From a virus: a stretch of 26,338 nucleotides of DNA. Position 1 is the first letter of the stretch. Each line of letters opens with the position of its first letter. The position numbers and the translations under genes are program-made. Location of the stretch: positions 1-26,338 of IMG/VR virus record IMGVR_UViG_3300048029_000390, one strand, 5' to 3'. Under the pieces are notes generated by a model, which saw only the letters and a program-made list of their open reading frames with translations, was not told the DNA's origin and searched no databases. Shown here piece after piece: positions 9,801 through 15,535 of this stretch.

Positions 9801-11465
9801 TACAACAACGCTGCAGCGAACAACACCGCTGTCGGTTCAAATGCGTTATATGCAAACACCACCGGCACAAAAAATGTAGCTGTAGGTGCCTTTGCCCTAG
9901 ACGCAAACACCACTCAAGCGTCTAACACCGCAGTTGGATATAACGTCTTGGGTGTAGCCACATCCAATAACAACACAGGAGTTGGTTCAGACGCACTTGC
10001 CGCAAACACCACTGGAAATGGTCAGACTGCGATTGGCGCACAGACATTGTTGGTAAGCACAACTGGTTCTGGAAACACTGCTATTGGTGGCCCTGTTTCC
10101 GCTGTCACTAATGCCTCTATGTCCGCCAACACTACAGGTTATTGGAACACAGCAGTAGGTTCAGGTTCGCTAACCGCAAACACGACTGGCGCACAAAATG
10201 TTGCAGTCGGACTAAAGGCACTTGCGGCCAACACCACCGCAAACAACAACACGGCATTGGGCTATCAGTCTCTGACTGCAAACACCACCGGCGCATACAA
10301 CACAGCCGTTGGAGACACTTCACTCAGCGCAAACACCACCGGAAATTATAACTCTGCGTTTGGTCGTAGGGCGTTGTTTGACCACACTACGGGCAGTTTC
10401 AATACAGCCGTAGGACATGAAGCCCTACAAAACAACACCACCGCAAACAACAACACAGGTGTTGGGTATCAGGCACTAAACGCAAACACCACCGGCACCG
10501 CCAACACTGCGCTTGGCACTCAAGCGATGACAGCGAATACTACAGCTAGCAACAATGTGGCGTTGGGCCGGAGTGCTATGGTCGTAAACACCACCGGCAC
10601 ACAGAACACTGCTGTTGGTGCGTATGCTCTTGATGCCAACACCACAGCAAACTCAAACGTGGCGATGGGCTATGCTGCTCTTGGCGCAAACACGACTGGT
10701 GCAGAGAACACTGCTATCGGCACCGCTGCACTAGATGCGAACACTACTGCATCTGTCAATACGGCTGTTGGGCGTAGCGCACTTGGGGCAAACACCACTG
10801 GCGCAGAAAACACTGCTGTTGGTTATGTTGCGGCCGACGCAATCACAACCGGACAGAAGAACGTGGCACTGGGGGTTGGTGCGCTTGGCAATGCCACCAC
10901 AGGCGAACTCAACACGATGCTAGGTTATGCCGCTGGCAACGCCATTACCACAGGCCAAAAGAACACTGTCATTGGTGGCTACAACGGCAATCAGGGTGGC
11001 CTCGACATCCGCACAGCCAGCAACCGCATCGTGCTGTCAGATGGCGATGGCAACCCTAGACTATACATGAACGAAAACGGAATACTGTTTTCTCCCCCGA
11101 CCCAAGACAACACCACCGCCGCTGGCGCTAACGTGTTTATCTCAGCCGGACAGTTTTATCGTTCAACATCATCTCAGCGTTACAAAAACACCATCACTGA
11201 TGCCACACACGGCCTGACGGAACTGCTTGCACTGCGTCCTGTTACCTACAAAGGCAACAATGATGGCGACACAATCTTCGGTGGCTTGATTGCTGAAGAA
11301 GTACACGACGCTGGCCTGACAGAGTTTGTTTCTTACGATGACCAAGACAGGCCAGACTCTCTTGCATACGGGAATATGGTGTCGCTGTGCATCAAAGCTA
11401 TCCAAGAACAGCAAGCAACAATCACAGCACTTGAGGCACGTATTGCCACACTTGAGTCCAACTAG
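6828..11465 (+). CDS. Tail fibre: T7 gp17-type anchor, Hep_Hag-like repeats, S74 chaperone
   Basis: A 1545-residue host-recognition fibre. Residues 1-130 match the T7 gp17 N-terminal anchor pattern (NSYSGDGSTVAFSYTFKI; later THEDALDKLTLMAQDTQEEV), which attaches the fibre to the tail. Residues about 220-391 are a low-complexity Ala/Ser/Thr/Asn rod. Residues about 393-570 contain fibre modules such as GDLYFDTGDNELYIWNGSAW and DLQIYHDGSS. Residues 573-1389 hold about 47 copies of a 17-residue repeat, roughly NTAVGxxALxANTTGxx, like YadA/Hep_Hag beta-rolls. Residues 1445-1545 are a peptidase S74 intramolecular chaperone: S1448-S-Q-R-Y-K1453 fits the family S-D-x-R-x-K autocleavage motif with Asp replaced by Ser. 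The ATG follows AAGGAG. Self-cleavage after trimerisation is family knowledge, not shown here. Confidence 0.92.
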   Translation: MTISSTNTKNSYSGDGSTVAFSYTFKILDDDDITVILRTNATGTETVKTKTTHYSVSGVGNAGGGTITFVSAPAATETVVLIRAIPLTQTTDYTPNDPFPAVTHEDALDKLTLMAQDTQEEVDRSIKLSRTNTMTSTEFTVGATDRANKVFAFDSSGELAVTQEIGTFQGDWAASTAYAERDLVKDTSTNNIFIVNSAHTSSGSQPLTTNANASKYDLIVDAASATTSATNAASSATAAATSATAAANSATAAATSESNAASSESGVAANATAAAASAASASTSATNASTSETNASNSASAAATSATNAATSATSASNSASAAGTSETNAATSATNAANSAAAASTSASNAATSESNASTSESNASTSASSASTSASNAAASAAAAAASFDAFDDIYLGAKASAPTVDNDGDALTTGDLYFDTGDNELYIWNGSAWQAASPNIVADTTPQLGGNLDTNGNDINFGDNDKAVFGAGSDLQIYHDGSSSRVVNATGNLKLQADILELLNESGTEQYLNATYNGAVNLYHNNAPKLATTATGIDVTGTAVTDGLTVAGNVSVDGGTIKLDGNYPVGTANVALGDQALDDGSLSGTYNTAIGHRSLTANTSGATNVSVGGDSMLANTTGSNNVSMGVGAMVANTTGGNNVAIGRQALDANTTANNGTAVGHQALSSNTTASGNTAVGYAAGFTNTTGGSNTFVGQQAGYTNNADNNTAVGKDALALNTTGANNVAVGSTALDANTTASNNTAIGHNALTDNTTGAQNVAVGTTALGDNTEGNNNTGVGWNALRLNTTANSNSAFGYAALDANTTGTLNVAVGVNALGANVTGGDNTAVGTNALFDNTASANTAVGKDALANNTSGAGNTAVGANALDANTTGIRNAALGNGALGASTTGQYNAAFGWGALNVNTTASNNTAAGYFALGANTTGTNNTAVGQISLDACTTGNGNTALGRASASSLTSSDDNTYIGYQSNSVGVSGDDNTGVGANTLYNNAAANNTAVGSNALYANTTGTKNVAVGAFALDANTTQASNTAVGYNVLGVATSNNNTGVGSDALAANTTGNGQTAIGAQTLLVSTTGSGNTAIGGPVSAVTNASMSANTTGYWNTAVGSGSLTANTTGAQNVAVGLKALAANTTANNNTALGYQSLTANTTGAYNTAVGDTSLSANTTGNYNSAFGRRALFDHTTGSFNTAVGHEALQNNTTANNNTGVGYQALNANTTGTANTALGTQAMTANTTASNNVALGRSAMVVNTTGTQNTAVGAYALDANTTANSNVAMGYAALGANTTGAENTAIGTAALDANTTASVNTAVGRSALGANTTGAENTAVGYVAADAITTGQKNVALGVGALGNATTGELNTMLGYAAGNAITTGQKNTVIGGYNGNQGGLDIRTASNRIVLSDGDGNPRLYMNENGILFSPPTQDNTTAAGANVFISAGQFYRSTSSQRYKNTITDATHGLTELLALRPVTYKGNNDGDTIFGGLIAEEVHDAGLTEFVSYDDQDRPDSLAYGNMVSLCIKAIQEQQATITALEARIATLESN
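7487..8000 (+). repeat. Ala/Ser/Thr low-complexity rod repeats in the fibre gene
   Basis: Degenerate short repeats encode units such as SATNAAS, SATAAAT and SESNAST with Ala at regular spacing for about 170 residues. This is a common linker or shaft type in marine phage fibres. The skew produces spurious long antisense frames. Confidence 0.8.
8544..10995 (+). repeat. About 47 tandem 51-bp units encoding 17-residue beta-roll repeats
   Basis: The units share NxAVGxxALxANTT-type codons; most are 17 residues, a few are 16, and one (at about 10075-10135) is expanded to 24. Nucleotide identity between units is partial (recurrent aacaccac and gctgt-ggt blocks), so recombination between units is possible, but many units have diverged. 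The repeats make up over half of the fibre. Confidence 0.85.
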
Positions 11466-11476
11466 AGGAGTTACCA

Positions 11477-11722
11477 ATGGACGAAATCACTACCGAACAA
11501 ATCGCACAGAACTACACCGCAATGGGCCACAGCGTTGACCTTATCAATGCCATCATCGCTGGCGACACTATGGCTGATGACGACGCAGCCGACAGGCAAG
11601 ACTGTGTTGACCGCAACGTCGAGCATCTGGAACTGATGGTCGCAAAGGACTACTGGACCGGCGAAGACATGACAGCGGTCAACGCTGCCATCACTGCTGG
11701 TCAGGGTTACACTGCAAGCTAA
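11477..11722 (+). CDS. Small acidic protein downstream of the fibre, function unknown
   Basis: An 81-residue protein rich in Asp, Glu and Ala, beginning MDEITTEQIAQNYTAMGHSV, with a good ribosome-binding site (AGAGGAG) 12 nt after the fibre stop. It has no membrane segment or enzyme motif. It sits between the fibre and the holin-like gene and its stop overlaps the next start (TAATG). I recall similar short ORFs after fibre genes in marine phages but know no function; a fibre accessory or lysis-associated role would be a guess. Confidence 0.75.
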   Translation: MDEITTEQIAQNYTAMGHSVDLINAIIAGDTMADDDAADRQDCVDRNVEHLELMVAKDYWTGEDMTAVNAAITAGQGYTAS

Positions 11723-11889
11723 TGCCAGAGGAACAGAAAGTCCTGCTCGACGTAGCTGCTGGCAGCGGGACTTTCGCTGCGTGGATAGGTATGGCACCGG
11801 ATGCTGTGGCGGTGATTACCGGCATCTGGGTCATTATCCGTATATGGGAGACCGAGACCGTCCGCAAGTGGACCGGGCGCGGCAAGTGA
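11722..11889 (+). CDS. Holin-like small membrane protein
   Basis: A 55-residue protein read from the TAATG overlap at 11722. It has a polar N-terminus (MPEEQKVLLD), an apolar region at residues 11-41 (Ala/Gly-rich, then AVAVITGIWVIIRIW) and a charged end (ETETVRKWTGRGK). Small size, one long or two short membrane passes and a basic C-terminus fit class II/III phage holins; the closing IWETETVRKW type is frequent in holins of marine and T7-like phages. T7 has its holin gene (17.5) just after the fibre gene 17, the same place. The next gene is a lipoprotein, consistent with a lysis cassette. No endolysin was seen nearby. Confidence 0.68.
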   Translation: MPEEQKVLLDVAAGSGTFAAWIGMAPDAVAVITGIWVIIRIWETETVRKWTGRGK

Positions 11890-12344
11890 GGGTGGTACGT
11901 TTTGTTTTCGCAGTGTCTCTTTTGGCTATCGCGGCCTGTGACCGCATCGACTTATCCGACGTGGCTACAACGTCTACTGCATCGGGAGCGGCGCTCGGCA
12001 CCGCCGTGCTAACAACAAACCCTATGGCTATTGGTGCTGTGGCGGCGGCGGGGGGATTGACTGGAGCCGCCCTGGTCAAGGACGACAAGAGCCTTAGCAC
12101 CGAGCAAATCAAAGAAGTAGAGAACCCGTGGCAAGCCCTGCTGGTGGCATTTGACCAGCTACTTGCCCATGCGTTTGAGATTGTTATTGGGATAGGTGTG
12201 GCCATCTTCGCCATTCCTATGCTCATCACTTATCTGCTTGGGAGGTTTAAGCAGCGCCCGGAGGATGCTAAAGCTATTAGTAACCTTGTACAGAAGATAG
12301 GTGAGATGGATGACCCGAAAAACCAAGGCAAAGCCAAAAAGTAA
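11886..12344 (+). CDS. Lipoprotein with C-terminal membrane segment, possible u-spanin
   Basis: The start is taken as GTG 11886 in a GTGA overlap with the holin-like gene, because it gives a clean signal: MRVVRF, apolar stretch, lipobox LAIAAC with Cys18. An upstream ATG in this frame (11781) lies over the holin gene and gives no signal. The product is 152 residues: lipid-anchored Cys, a Gly/Ala-rich zipper-like stretch (residues 34-63), a charged segment (64-80), a strong membrane helix at 99-118 (IVIGIGVAIFAIPMLITYLL) and a basic tail. An outer-membrane lipid anchor plus a C-terminal inner-membrane helix is the topology of unimolecular spanins such as T1 gp11 (131 residues). Function is inferred from topology and neighbours. 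Confidence 0.6.
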   Translation: MRVVRFVFAVSLLAIAACDRIDLSDVATTSTASGAALGTAVLTTNPMAIGAVAAAGGLTGAALVKDDKSLSTEQIKEVENPWQALLVAFDQLLAHAFEIVIGIGVAIFAIPMLITYLLGRFKQRPEDAKAISNLVQKIGEMDDPKNQGKAKK

Positions 12345-12513
12345 GTCGCGCGTAAACGAGGCCGGTAACTACACTAAGCCTACTATGCGCAAAAGACTTT
12401 TCTCCAAAATCAAAGCTGGCGGCAAGGGCGGCAAGCCTGGCCAATGGTCTGCCCGCAAGGCGCAGATGCTGGCCAAGCAGTACAAGGCAGCGGGCGGTGG
12501 ATACCGCAACTGA
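12310..12513 (+). CDS. Small basic conserved phage protein (NEAGNYTKP type)
   Basis: A 67-residue, strongly basic protein, here started at ATG 12310, 5 nt after AGGTGAG; an in-frame GTG at 12301 would add three residues. The text contains KSRVNEAGNYTKPTMRKRLF and GGKPGQWSARKAQMLAKQYK, a pattern I recall in many cyanophage and marine virus genomes with no known role. It overlaps the lipoprotein gene by 35 nt and the next gene by 17 nt. Its charge suggests nucleic-acid contact, which is only an inference. Confidence 0.8.
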   Translation: MTRKTKAKPKSKSRVNEAGNYTKPTMRKRLFSKIKAGGKGGKPGQWSARKAQMLAKQYKAAGGGYRN

Positions 12514-12706
12514 GTTGCAGCATGTCTTTGTTTTGTTTGTCTATTTAGGAGTGGGGGCGGACAAGAAGCTGGCAAGTGGTGACATGATGTTCGCTGACCT
12601 CAACGACTGTTTGTGGTATTCACAGAAGTTGCACAAGCAGGGCGGCAGCGTGACATCCTACTGCCTGCCAAAACTCGTAACCAAGGGACTGACAAAGGTG
12701 TACTGA
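12497..12706 (+). CDS. Small conserved phage protein with N-terminal apolar stretch
   Basis: A 69-residue product from GTG 12497, overlapping the preceding gene. The conserved-looking core is QHVFVLFVYLGVGADKKLAS followed by SYCLPKLV near the C-terminus; short ORFs like this occur in cyanophages beside the neighbouring basic genes. TTG 12515 is an alternative start that would place the apolar stretch at the very N-terminus. It could be membrane-associated or secreted. The stop overlaps the next ATG (TGATG). Function unknown. Confidence 0.7.
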   Translation: MDTATELQHVFVLFVYLGVGADKKLASGDMMFADLNDCLWYSQKLHKQGGSVTSYCLPKLVTKGLTKVY

Positions 12707-13137
12707 TGCTTGCCGAACTCGCCGCAGCCAATGCCGCCTTTGGCGTCCTGAAGGCCACCATTCAGAACGGCAAGGAGATTGCCGATGCTGCTAGTGCTGT
12801 TGCTCAGTTTGTTGGTGCCAAGGAGAAGCTGCAAGCCAAGGCGCAGAAGAAGGGCGGCGGGTCGGACCTTGAAGAGTTTATGGCGCTGGAGAAAATCAAG
12901 CAGCAGGAAGACCAGTTAAAAACCATCATGATTTACGCTGGCAGGCCCGGCCTCTGGTCCGACTGGCAGAGGTTTCAGGCCAAGGCAAGAGTGGCACGGC
13001 GCGATGCAGAGATTGCAGCAGCGCGTAAGCGCAAGAAGTACCTAGAGGTGGCAATAATAGCGTTTTTCTTTATACTGGGACTGTTCATCTTGGGCTCAAT
13101 ACTGGCTTTGGCGTTGCATGCGGCGGGTAAATTATAA
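12706..13137 (+). CDS. Conserved phage protein with C-terminal membrane segment
   Basis: A 143-residue protein starting at the TGATG overlap; the longer frame from 12613 runs over the preceding gene and is rejected. The N-terminus is helical (MLAELAAANAAFGVLKATIQ), the middle has a Lys-rich linker then DLEEFMALEKIKQQEDQLK, followed by SGRPGLW-like text (AGRPGLWSDWQRFQ), and one strong membrane helix occupies about residues 113-138. Proteins of this plan are widespread in cyanophages and other marine phages without assigned function. Its place beside holin and lipoprotein genes hints at an envelope role during lysis or infection, but nothing more can be said. Confidence 0.78.
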   Translation: MLAELAAANAAFGVLKATIQNGKEIADAASAVAQFVGAKEKLQAKAQKKGGGSDLEEFMALEKIKQQEDQLKTIMIYAGRPGLWSDWQRFQAKARVARRDAEIAAARKRKKYLEVAIIAFFFILGLFILGSILALALHAAGKL

Positions 13138-13148
13138 CGGTTATTATA

Positions 13149-13409
13149 ATGGCTATGAAGAAATCACAACGCAGCCTCAAGGCTTGGACAAAGCAGAAAT
13201 GGAGGACTAAGAGTGGCAAACCGTCCACGCAGGGTCCGAAGGCAACCGGGGAGCGCTATCTACCGTCTAGAGCCATTAAAGCCCTCTCTGCGCAAGAATA
13301 TGCGGCGACCACGAGAGCAAAAAGGAAGGCTACTAGAGCCGGAAAACAAGTTAGCAAGCAACCAAAACGAATCGCTTCTAAGACCAGAAAGTACAGAAAG
13401 GTAAAGTAA
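13149..13409 (+). CDS. Very basic small phage protein (SLKAWTKQKW type)
   Basis: An 86-residue protein, Lys/Arg-rich throughout, with QRSLKAWTKQKWRTKSGKPS near the start and EYAATTRAKRKATRAGKQ later. I recall this sequence type in many phages and large algal viruses as a domain of unknown function. There is no clear Shine-Dalgarno before ATG 13149; a second ATG lies two codons downstream. The upstream 11 nt are AT-rich (ttataacggttattataa). It could bind DNA or RNA; this is inferred from charge alone. Confidence 0.78.
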   Translation: MAMKKSQRSLKAWTKQKWRTKSGKPSTQGPKATGERYLPSRAIKALSAQEYAATTRAKRKATRAGKQVSKQPKRIASKTRKYRKVK

Positions 13410-13528
13410 TGCCAGGCACAAAGTATTCCCCGAAGCAAAAGAAGCTGGCGGCTATGGCCCCACCTCGCAAGAAGATTACTGGCGCTGACCTCAAGAAGGC
13501 CAGCAAGATGCGCAAGAAGAAAAAGTAA
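13409..13528 (+). CDS. 39-residue Lys-rich protein
   Basis: An ORF starting in a TAATG overlap and ending in another: MPGTKYSPKQKKLAAMAPPR, then KKITGADLKKASKMRKKKK. Fifteen of 39 residues are Lys or Arg and only one is acidic. Coupling on both sides and the same composition as its neighbours support a real gene despite its size. Function unknown; nucleic-acid binding is possible. Confidence 0.68.
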   Translation: MPGTKYSPKQKKLAAMAPPRKKITGADLKKASKMRKKKK

Positions 13529-13839
13529 TGGCCAAGACTCCGGCATGGCAGCGCAAGGCAGGCAAGAACCCGAAGGGTGGCCTGAACGCCAAAGGTAGGG
13601 CATCTGCCAAGAAGCAGGGCATGAACCTCAAGGCACCTGTGAAGAAGGGCGACAACCCGCGCCGTGCCAGTTTCCTTGCGCGTATGGGTGGCATGAGGGG
13701 GCCGGAACGAGATGCGAAGGGCAAGCCCACCAGGCTCCTGCTGTCTTTACGGGCATGGGGTGCAAGCAGCAAGGCTGACGCAAAGAAGAAGGCAGCAGCT
13801 ATCTCCAAGCGGAACAAGGCCAAGAAGTCCAAGAAGTGA
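13528..13839 (+). CDS. Small basic conserved phage protein (PAWQRKxGKNPKGGLN type)
   Basis: A 103-residue protein with the recognisable opening KTPAWQRKAGKNPKGGLNAK followed by GRASAKKQG and the block NPRRASFLARMGGMRGPE. This family is common in marine phages and algal viruses and has no established role that I know of. The second half is GKPTRLLLSLRAWG and a Lys/Ala tail. It begins in the TAATG overlap and ends in a TGATG overlap. Strongly basic; a structural nucleic-acid-binding role is conceivable. Confidence 0.82.
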   Translation: MAKTPAWQRKAGKNPKGGLNAKGRASAKKQGMNLKAPVKKGDNPRRASFLARMGGMRGPERDAKGKPTRLLLSLRAWGASSKADAKKKAAAISKRNKAKKSKK

Positions 13840-13958
13840 TGTCACGCAACCCGCAAGCCAAGAGCCTGATGAGCAAGCTGTTCAAGCCGCGCGTCGTCAA
13901 GCCCAAGAAGGGCAAGGGTAGTTACTCCAGAAAAAAGAGCCCCGCCGGGAAACCGTAA
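13839..13958 (+). CDS. 39-residue basic protein ending at the terminator
   Basis: Read from the TGATG overlap: MSRNPQAKSLMSKLFKPRVV, then KPKKGKGSYSRKKSPAGKP. Thirteen basic and no acidic residues. Its last codons overlap the hairpin at 13937-13972, so the end of the rightward operon and the terminator of the leftward operon share sequence. It is last in the coupled series. Function unknown. Confidence 0.62.
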   Translation: MSRNPQAKSLMSKLFKPRVVKPKKGKGSYSRKKSPAGKP

Positions 13959-13972
13959 ACCCGACGAGGCTC
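13931..13972 (-). terminator. Rho-independent terminator of the leftward recombination operon
   Basis: Arms 13937-13949 (gagccccgccggg) and 13960-13972 (cccgacgaggctc) pair at 11 of 13 positions around a 10-nt loop. On the - strand the hairpin is followed directly by six T residues (complement of 13931-13936). On the + strand no T run follows, so it mainly stops leftward transcription. Confidence 0.8.
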
Positions 13973-13986
13973 AGTGGCTAGGCGGT

Positions 13987-14002
13987 GATGCCCCCCGGCA
14001 TC
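13987..14002 (+). terminator. GC-rich hairpin, possible terminator of the rightward operon
   Basis: GATGCC (13987-13992) and GGCATC (13997-14002) form a perfect 6-bp stem with a CCCC loop, followed by gtttgg, a poor T tract. It lies between convergent operons. Weak as an intrinsic terminator by itself. Confidence 0.35.
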
Positions 14003-14027
14003 GTTTGGCCGCTTCGCTAGGGAGGAA

Positions 14028-14261
14028 CTACTCTATTCTCCAGATTCTGTAACCTGTACCGTTTGGCTCCTTGCGGGACCGGTACCTCATACCTCTGTGA
14101 TACATTGCGCCACGCACCTTCTCATAGTCTGCTTCTGTGGTCGCAGCCAGGCAGTCCCCGACCTCCATCTGGTCGAGGATGTTCCATTTGTCCCGCTTTG
14201 CGCCGGGGACTGGGATGCCCTTCTCAAGTATCACTTGCCCGCACTCTCCACATTTTTTCAC
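14028..14261 (-). CDS. Small CxxC protein with a GYRIWRIE C-terminal module
   Basis: The start is taken as GTG 14261 because GGAGG precedes it at a spacing of 5 nt; a longer frame to 14357 has no comparable signal. The 77-residue product begins VKKCGECGQVI (zinc-knuckle-like CxxC), then has a segment DQMEVGDCLA and ends TGYRIWRIE. The second half resembles that of the protein at 15787-16110. This short module is common in phages and of unknown function. Last gene of the leftward recombination operon, just before its terminator. Confidence 0.68.
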   Translation of the reverse strand: MKKCGECGQVILEKGIPVPGAKRDKWNILDQMEVGDCLAATTEADYEKVRGAMYHRGMRYRSRKEPNGTGYRIWRIE

Positions 14262-14409
14262 TACACCCTCCTTGCATGTCATAGCATAGGATATGGCCGT
14301 TCCCATTCGCAATCCACGTTCCATCCATGACATAATGGTCCTTGCCGCAGAAAACACAACTAACCTTTCTCGTGTCTTTCTTCTTGGTTCGCGGCCCTTT
14401 TCTCTTCAC
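14224..14409 (-). CDS. Small Cys-rich, zinc-finger-like protein
   Basis: A 61-residue product from GTG 14409, preceded by GGAGG at 6 nt. A basic N-terminus (MKRKGPRTKKKDTRK) is followed by VSCVFCGKDHYVMDG and then CYDMQGGCSEKMW, giving Cys pairs that could bind one zinc ion. It overlaps both neighbours (38 and 50 nt), which is unusual, but the ribosome-binding site and Cys pattern favour a real gene. Function unknown. Confidence 0.55.
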   Translation of the reverse strand: MKRKGPRTKKKDTRKVSCVFCGKDHYVMDGTWIANGNGHILCYDMQGGCSEKMWRVRASDT

Positions 14410-14563
14410 GTTGGGCCTCCAGTCCGGCTGTGAGGAAGCGCTCAGCCATCCAGAGAAGCTGTGTTGAGTCCATGTCCCTGTAGTAGGACACGCCCTCTAT
14501 GCTAACCAGCAACCCGTCTGACCGAGGCACCACCAAGATTAAGTTAGAACGGGATGTCATCAT
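14360..14563 (-). CDS. Small hypothetical protein
   Basis: A 67-residue frame overlapping the end of the SSB-tip gene by 20 nt. The N-terminal half reads as a folded beta-type segment (SNLILVVPRSDGLLVSIEGV) and the C-terminal half as a charged helix (LEAQREEKRAANQEERHEKG). There is no recognisable domain. Position in the operon suggests a minor early or recombination function. Confidence 0.55.
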   Translation of the reverse strand: MMTSRSNLILVVPRSDGLLVSIEGVSYYRDMDSTQLLWMAERFLTAGLEAQREEKRAANQEERHEKG

Positions 14564-14876
14564 CCAGATTCAGCTTTGACTTACGCGCAGTCTCCTGCAC
14601 ACCAGCCGCCTCTGCGACTTGCTTGAAGCCGCCTTGAGACACGTCAGCGGCTACGCTATCAGTGCCGGTATATTCGACAGGTTGCTCGACTTTCAGCGTG
14701 ATACTGCCGTCGTCGTTCTCGTACACGCGCACAGAGTACTGCACGTCATGCCTGAGATGCACGTCAGCAGGCGCACCCTCCTTGTACGGCGTCCACTTGC
14801 TGTTGCCGTACTTAGCCGCGCCCTTGTCGTTTGGCCAGGCCCGAAACTGGGTAATTGGTTTCCATTGTCTTGCCAT
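14544..14876 (-). CDS. Small protein with an SSB-type acidic tip
   Basis: A 110-residue protein preceded by TTAGGAGG. The final residues LNLDDDIPF reproduce the conserved C-terminal tip of bacterial SSB (DDDIPF), which recruits replication and repair proteins. The rest (residues 1-75, with Trp/Tyr/Phe and alternating beta-type text such as VQYSVRVYENDDGSITLKVE) is shorter than a classical OB fold and has no family motif I recognise; residues 76-100 would be the linker. It lies directly downstream of the ERF-like gene, separated by 2 nt. A divergent SSB, or a protein carrying the tip to hijack SSB partners, are both possible. Confidence 0.65.
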   Translation of the reverse strand: MARQWKPITQFRAWPNDKGAAKYGNSKWTPYKEGAPADVHLRHDVQYSVRVYENDDGSITLKVEQPVEYTGTDSVAADVSQGGFKQVAEAAGVQETARKSKLNLDDDIPF

Positions 14877-14878
14877 TG

Positions 14879-15535
14879 TTAGCCTCCTAAGCTCTTCTGG
14901 CGTTGCTTGAACAGGTTAAGGATGGTCTCCGCACGTTCAGGGTTGCGTTTCTTGAGGTCCATAATCTGATGCCGGTTCTCGACAAACAGGTTATCAACAC
15001 CACCGGCCACCTTAATCTTCTCCAGCCTACTCTTCATCTGAACGTATAGCTGACGGTCAGCGTCGGCATAGGCATCGGACGGCGTCTCAACAGGGGATGG
15101 AGGGTTCCCACCGGAGTCGCCGCCCGAACTCGATGTCTGCAAGTTCTGCTGCTTTCTCGGCACAGCCTCCATTTCATTGGCACTGGCGTATTCACCACCG
15201 GACAGACCGATGCTTGCCAGCGCCCTGCCAACAGCAGAGGTTTCACAGTTCTCCAAGGCGCTAGTCTGGTTGACGTGTCCCTGGCCTCTGATTTCCTCTG
15301 CCATTCCTGAGCCGACGATGTGACCATTATGGTCTGTCACCACGGCTTTGACAACAACACGTTGCCCGTCATCCACAAGAATGTCAGTGTCAACGCCACA
15401 CTCAAGACCAAACACCGTCCTGAACGCCTCCATGCGATGCACAACTTGGGTATACTTCTTGCCCCCTCGCTGTGCGATGCCATGGCTTTTATGCAATTCA
15501 GAGACCAGCCCCATTGCATCAATTATCTTGCTCAT
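14879..15535 (-). CDS. ERF/Sak-like single-strand annealing protein
   Basis: A 218-residue protein with the hallmark block NCETSAVGRALASIGLSGGE followed by YASANEME (residues 96-123), characteristic of phage ERF/Sak-type annealing proteins (Rad52-like superfamily). Residues 1-90 form the predicted alpha/beta core; residues 124-155 are a Ser/Gly/Pro-rich linker; the C-terminal 60 residues are a charged helix-rich tail. The start follows AAAGGAAAGG. It would anneal complementary single strands made by the exonuclease encoded upstream in the same operon (16113-17003), with the SSB-tip protein next to it. Residue-level evidence is good for the motif; the exact subfamily is uncertain. Confidence 0.78.
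   Translation of the reverse strand: MSKIIDAMGLVSELHKSHGIAQRGGKKYTQVVHRMEAFRTVFGLECGVDTDILVDDGQRVVVKAVVTDHNGHIVGSGMAEEIRGQGHVNQTSALENCETSAVGRALASIGLSGGEYASANEMEAVPRKQQNLQTSSSGGDSGGNPPSPVETPSDAYADADRQLYVQMKSRLEKIKVAGGVDNLFVENRHQIMDLKKRNPERAETILNLFKQRQKSLGG

Noticed and set aside
8544-10995. Regular 51-bp repeats considered as CRISPR or another DNA-level array
   Set aside because: They keep the fibre frame throughout, have no constant repeat with unique spacers, and are explained by protein repeats.
11781-11885. Upstream extension of the lipoprotein gene to an ATG at 11781
   Set aside because: It lies over the holin-like gene and places the signal peptide in the middle of the protein; GTG 11886 is the better start.
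12613-12705. Upstream extension of the 143-residue protein
   Set aside because: It overlaps the previous gene completely out of frame; TGATG at 12704-12708 gives the normal coupled start.
13114-13150. TTGCAT with TATAAC or TATAAT boxes before the gene at 13149
   Set aside because: Spacers are 13 or 25 bp and the TATAAT overlaps the start codon, so it is not a usable promoter.
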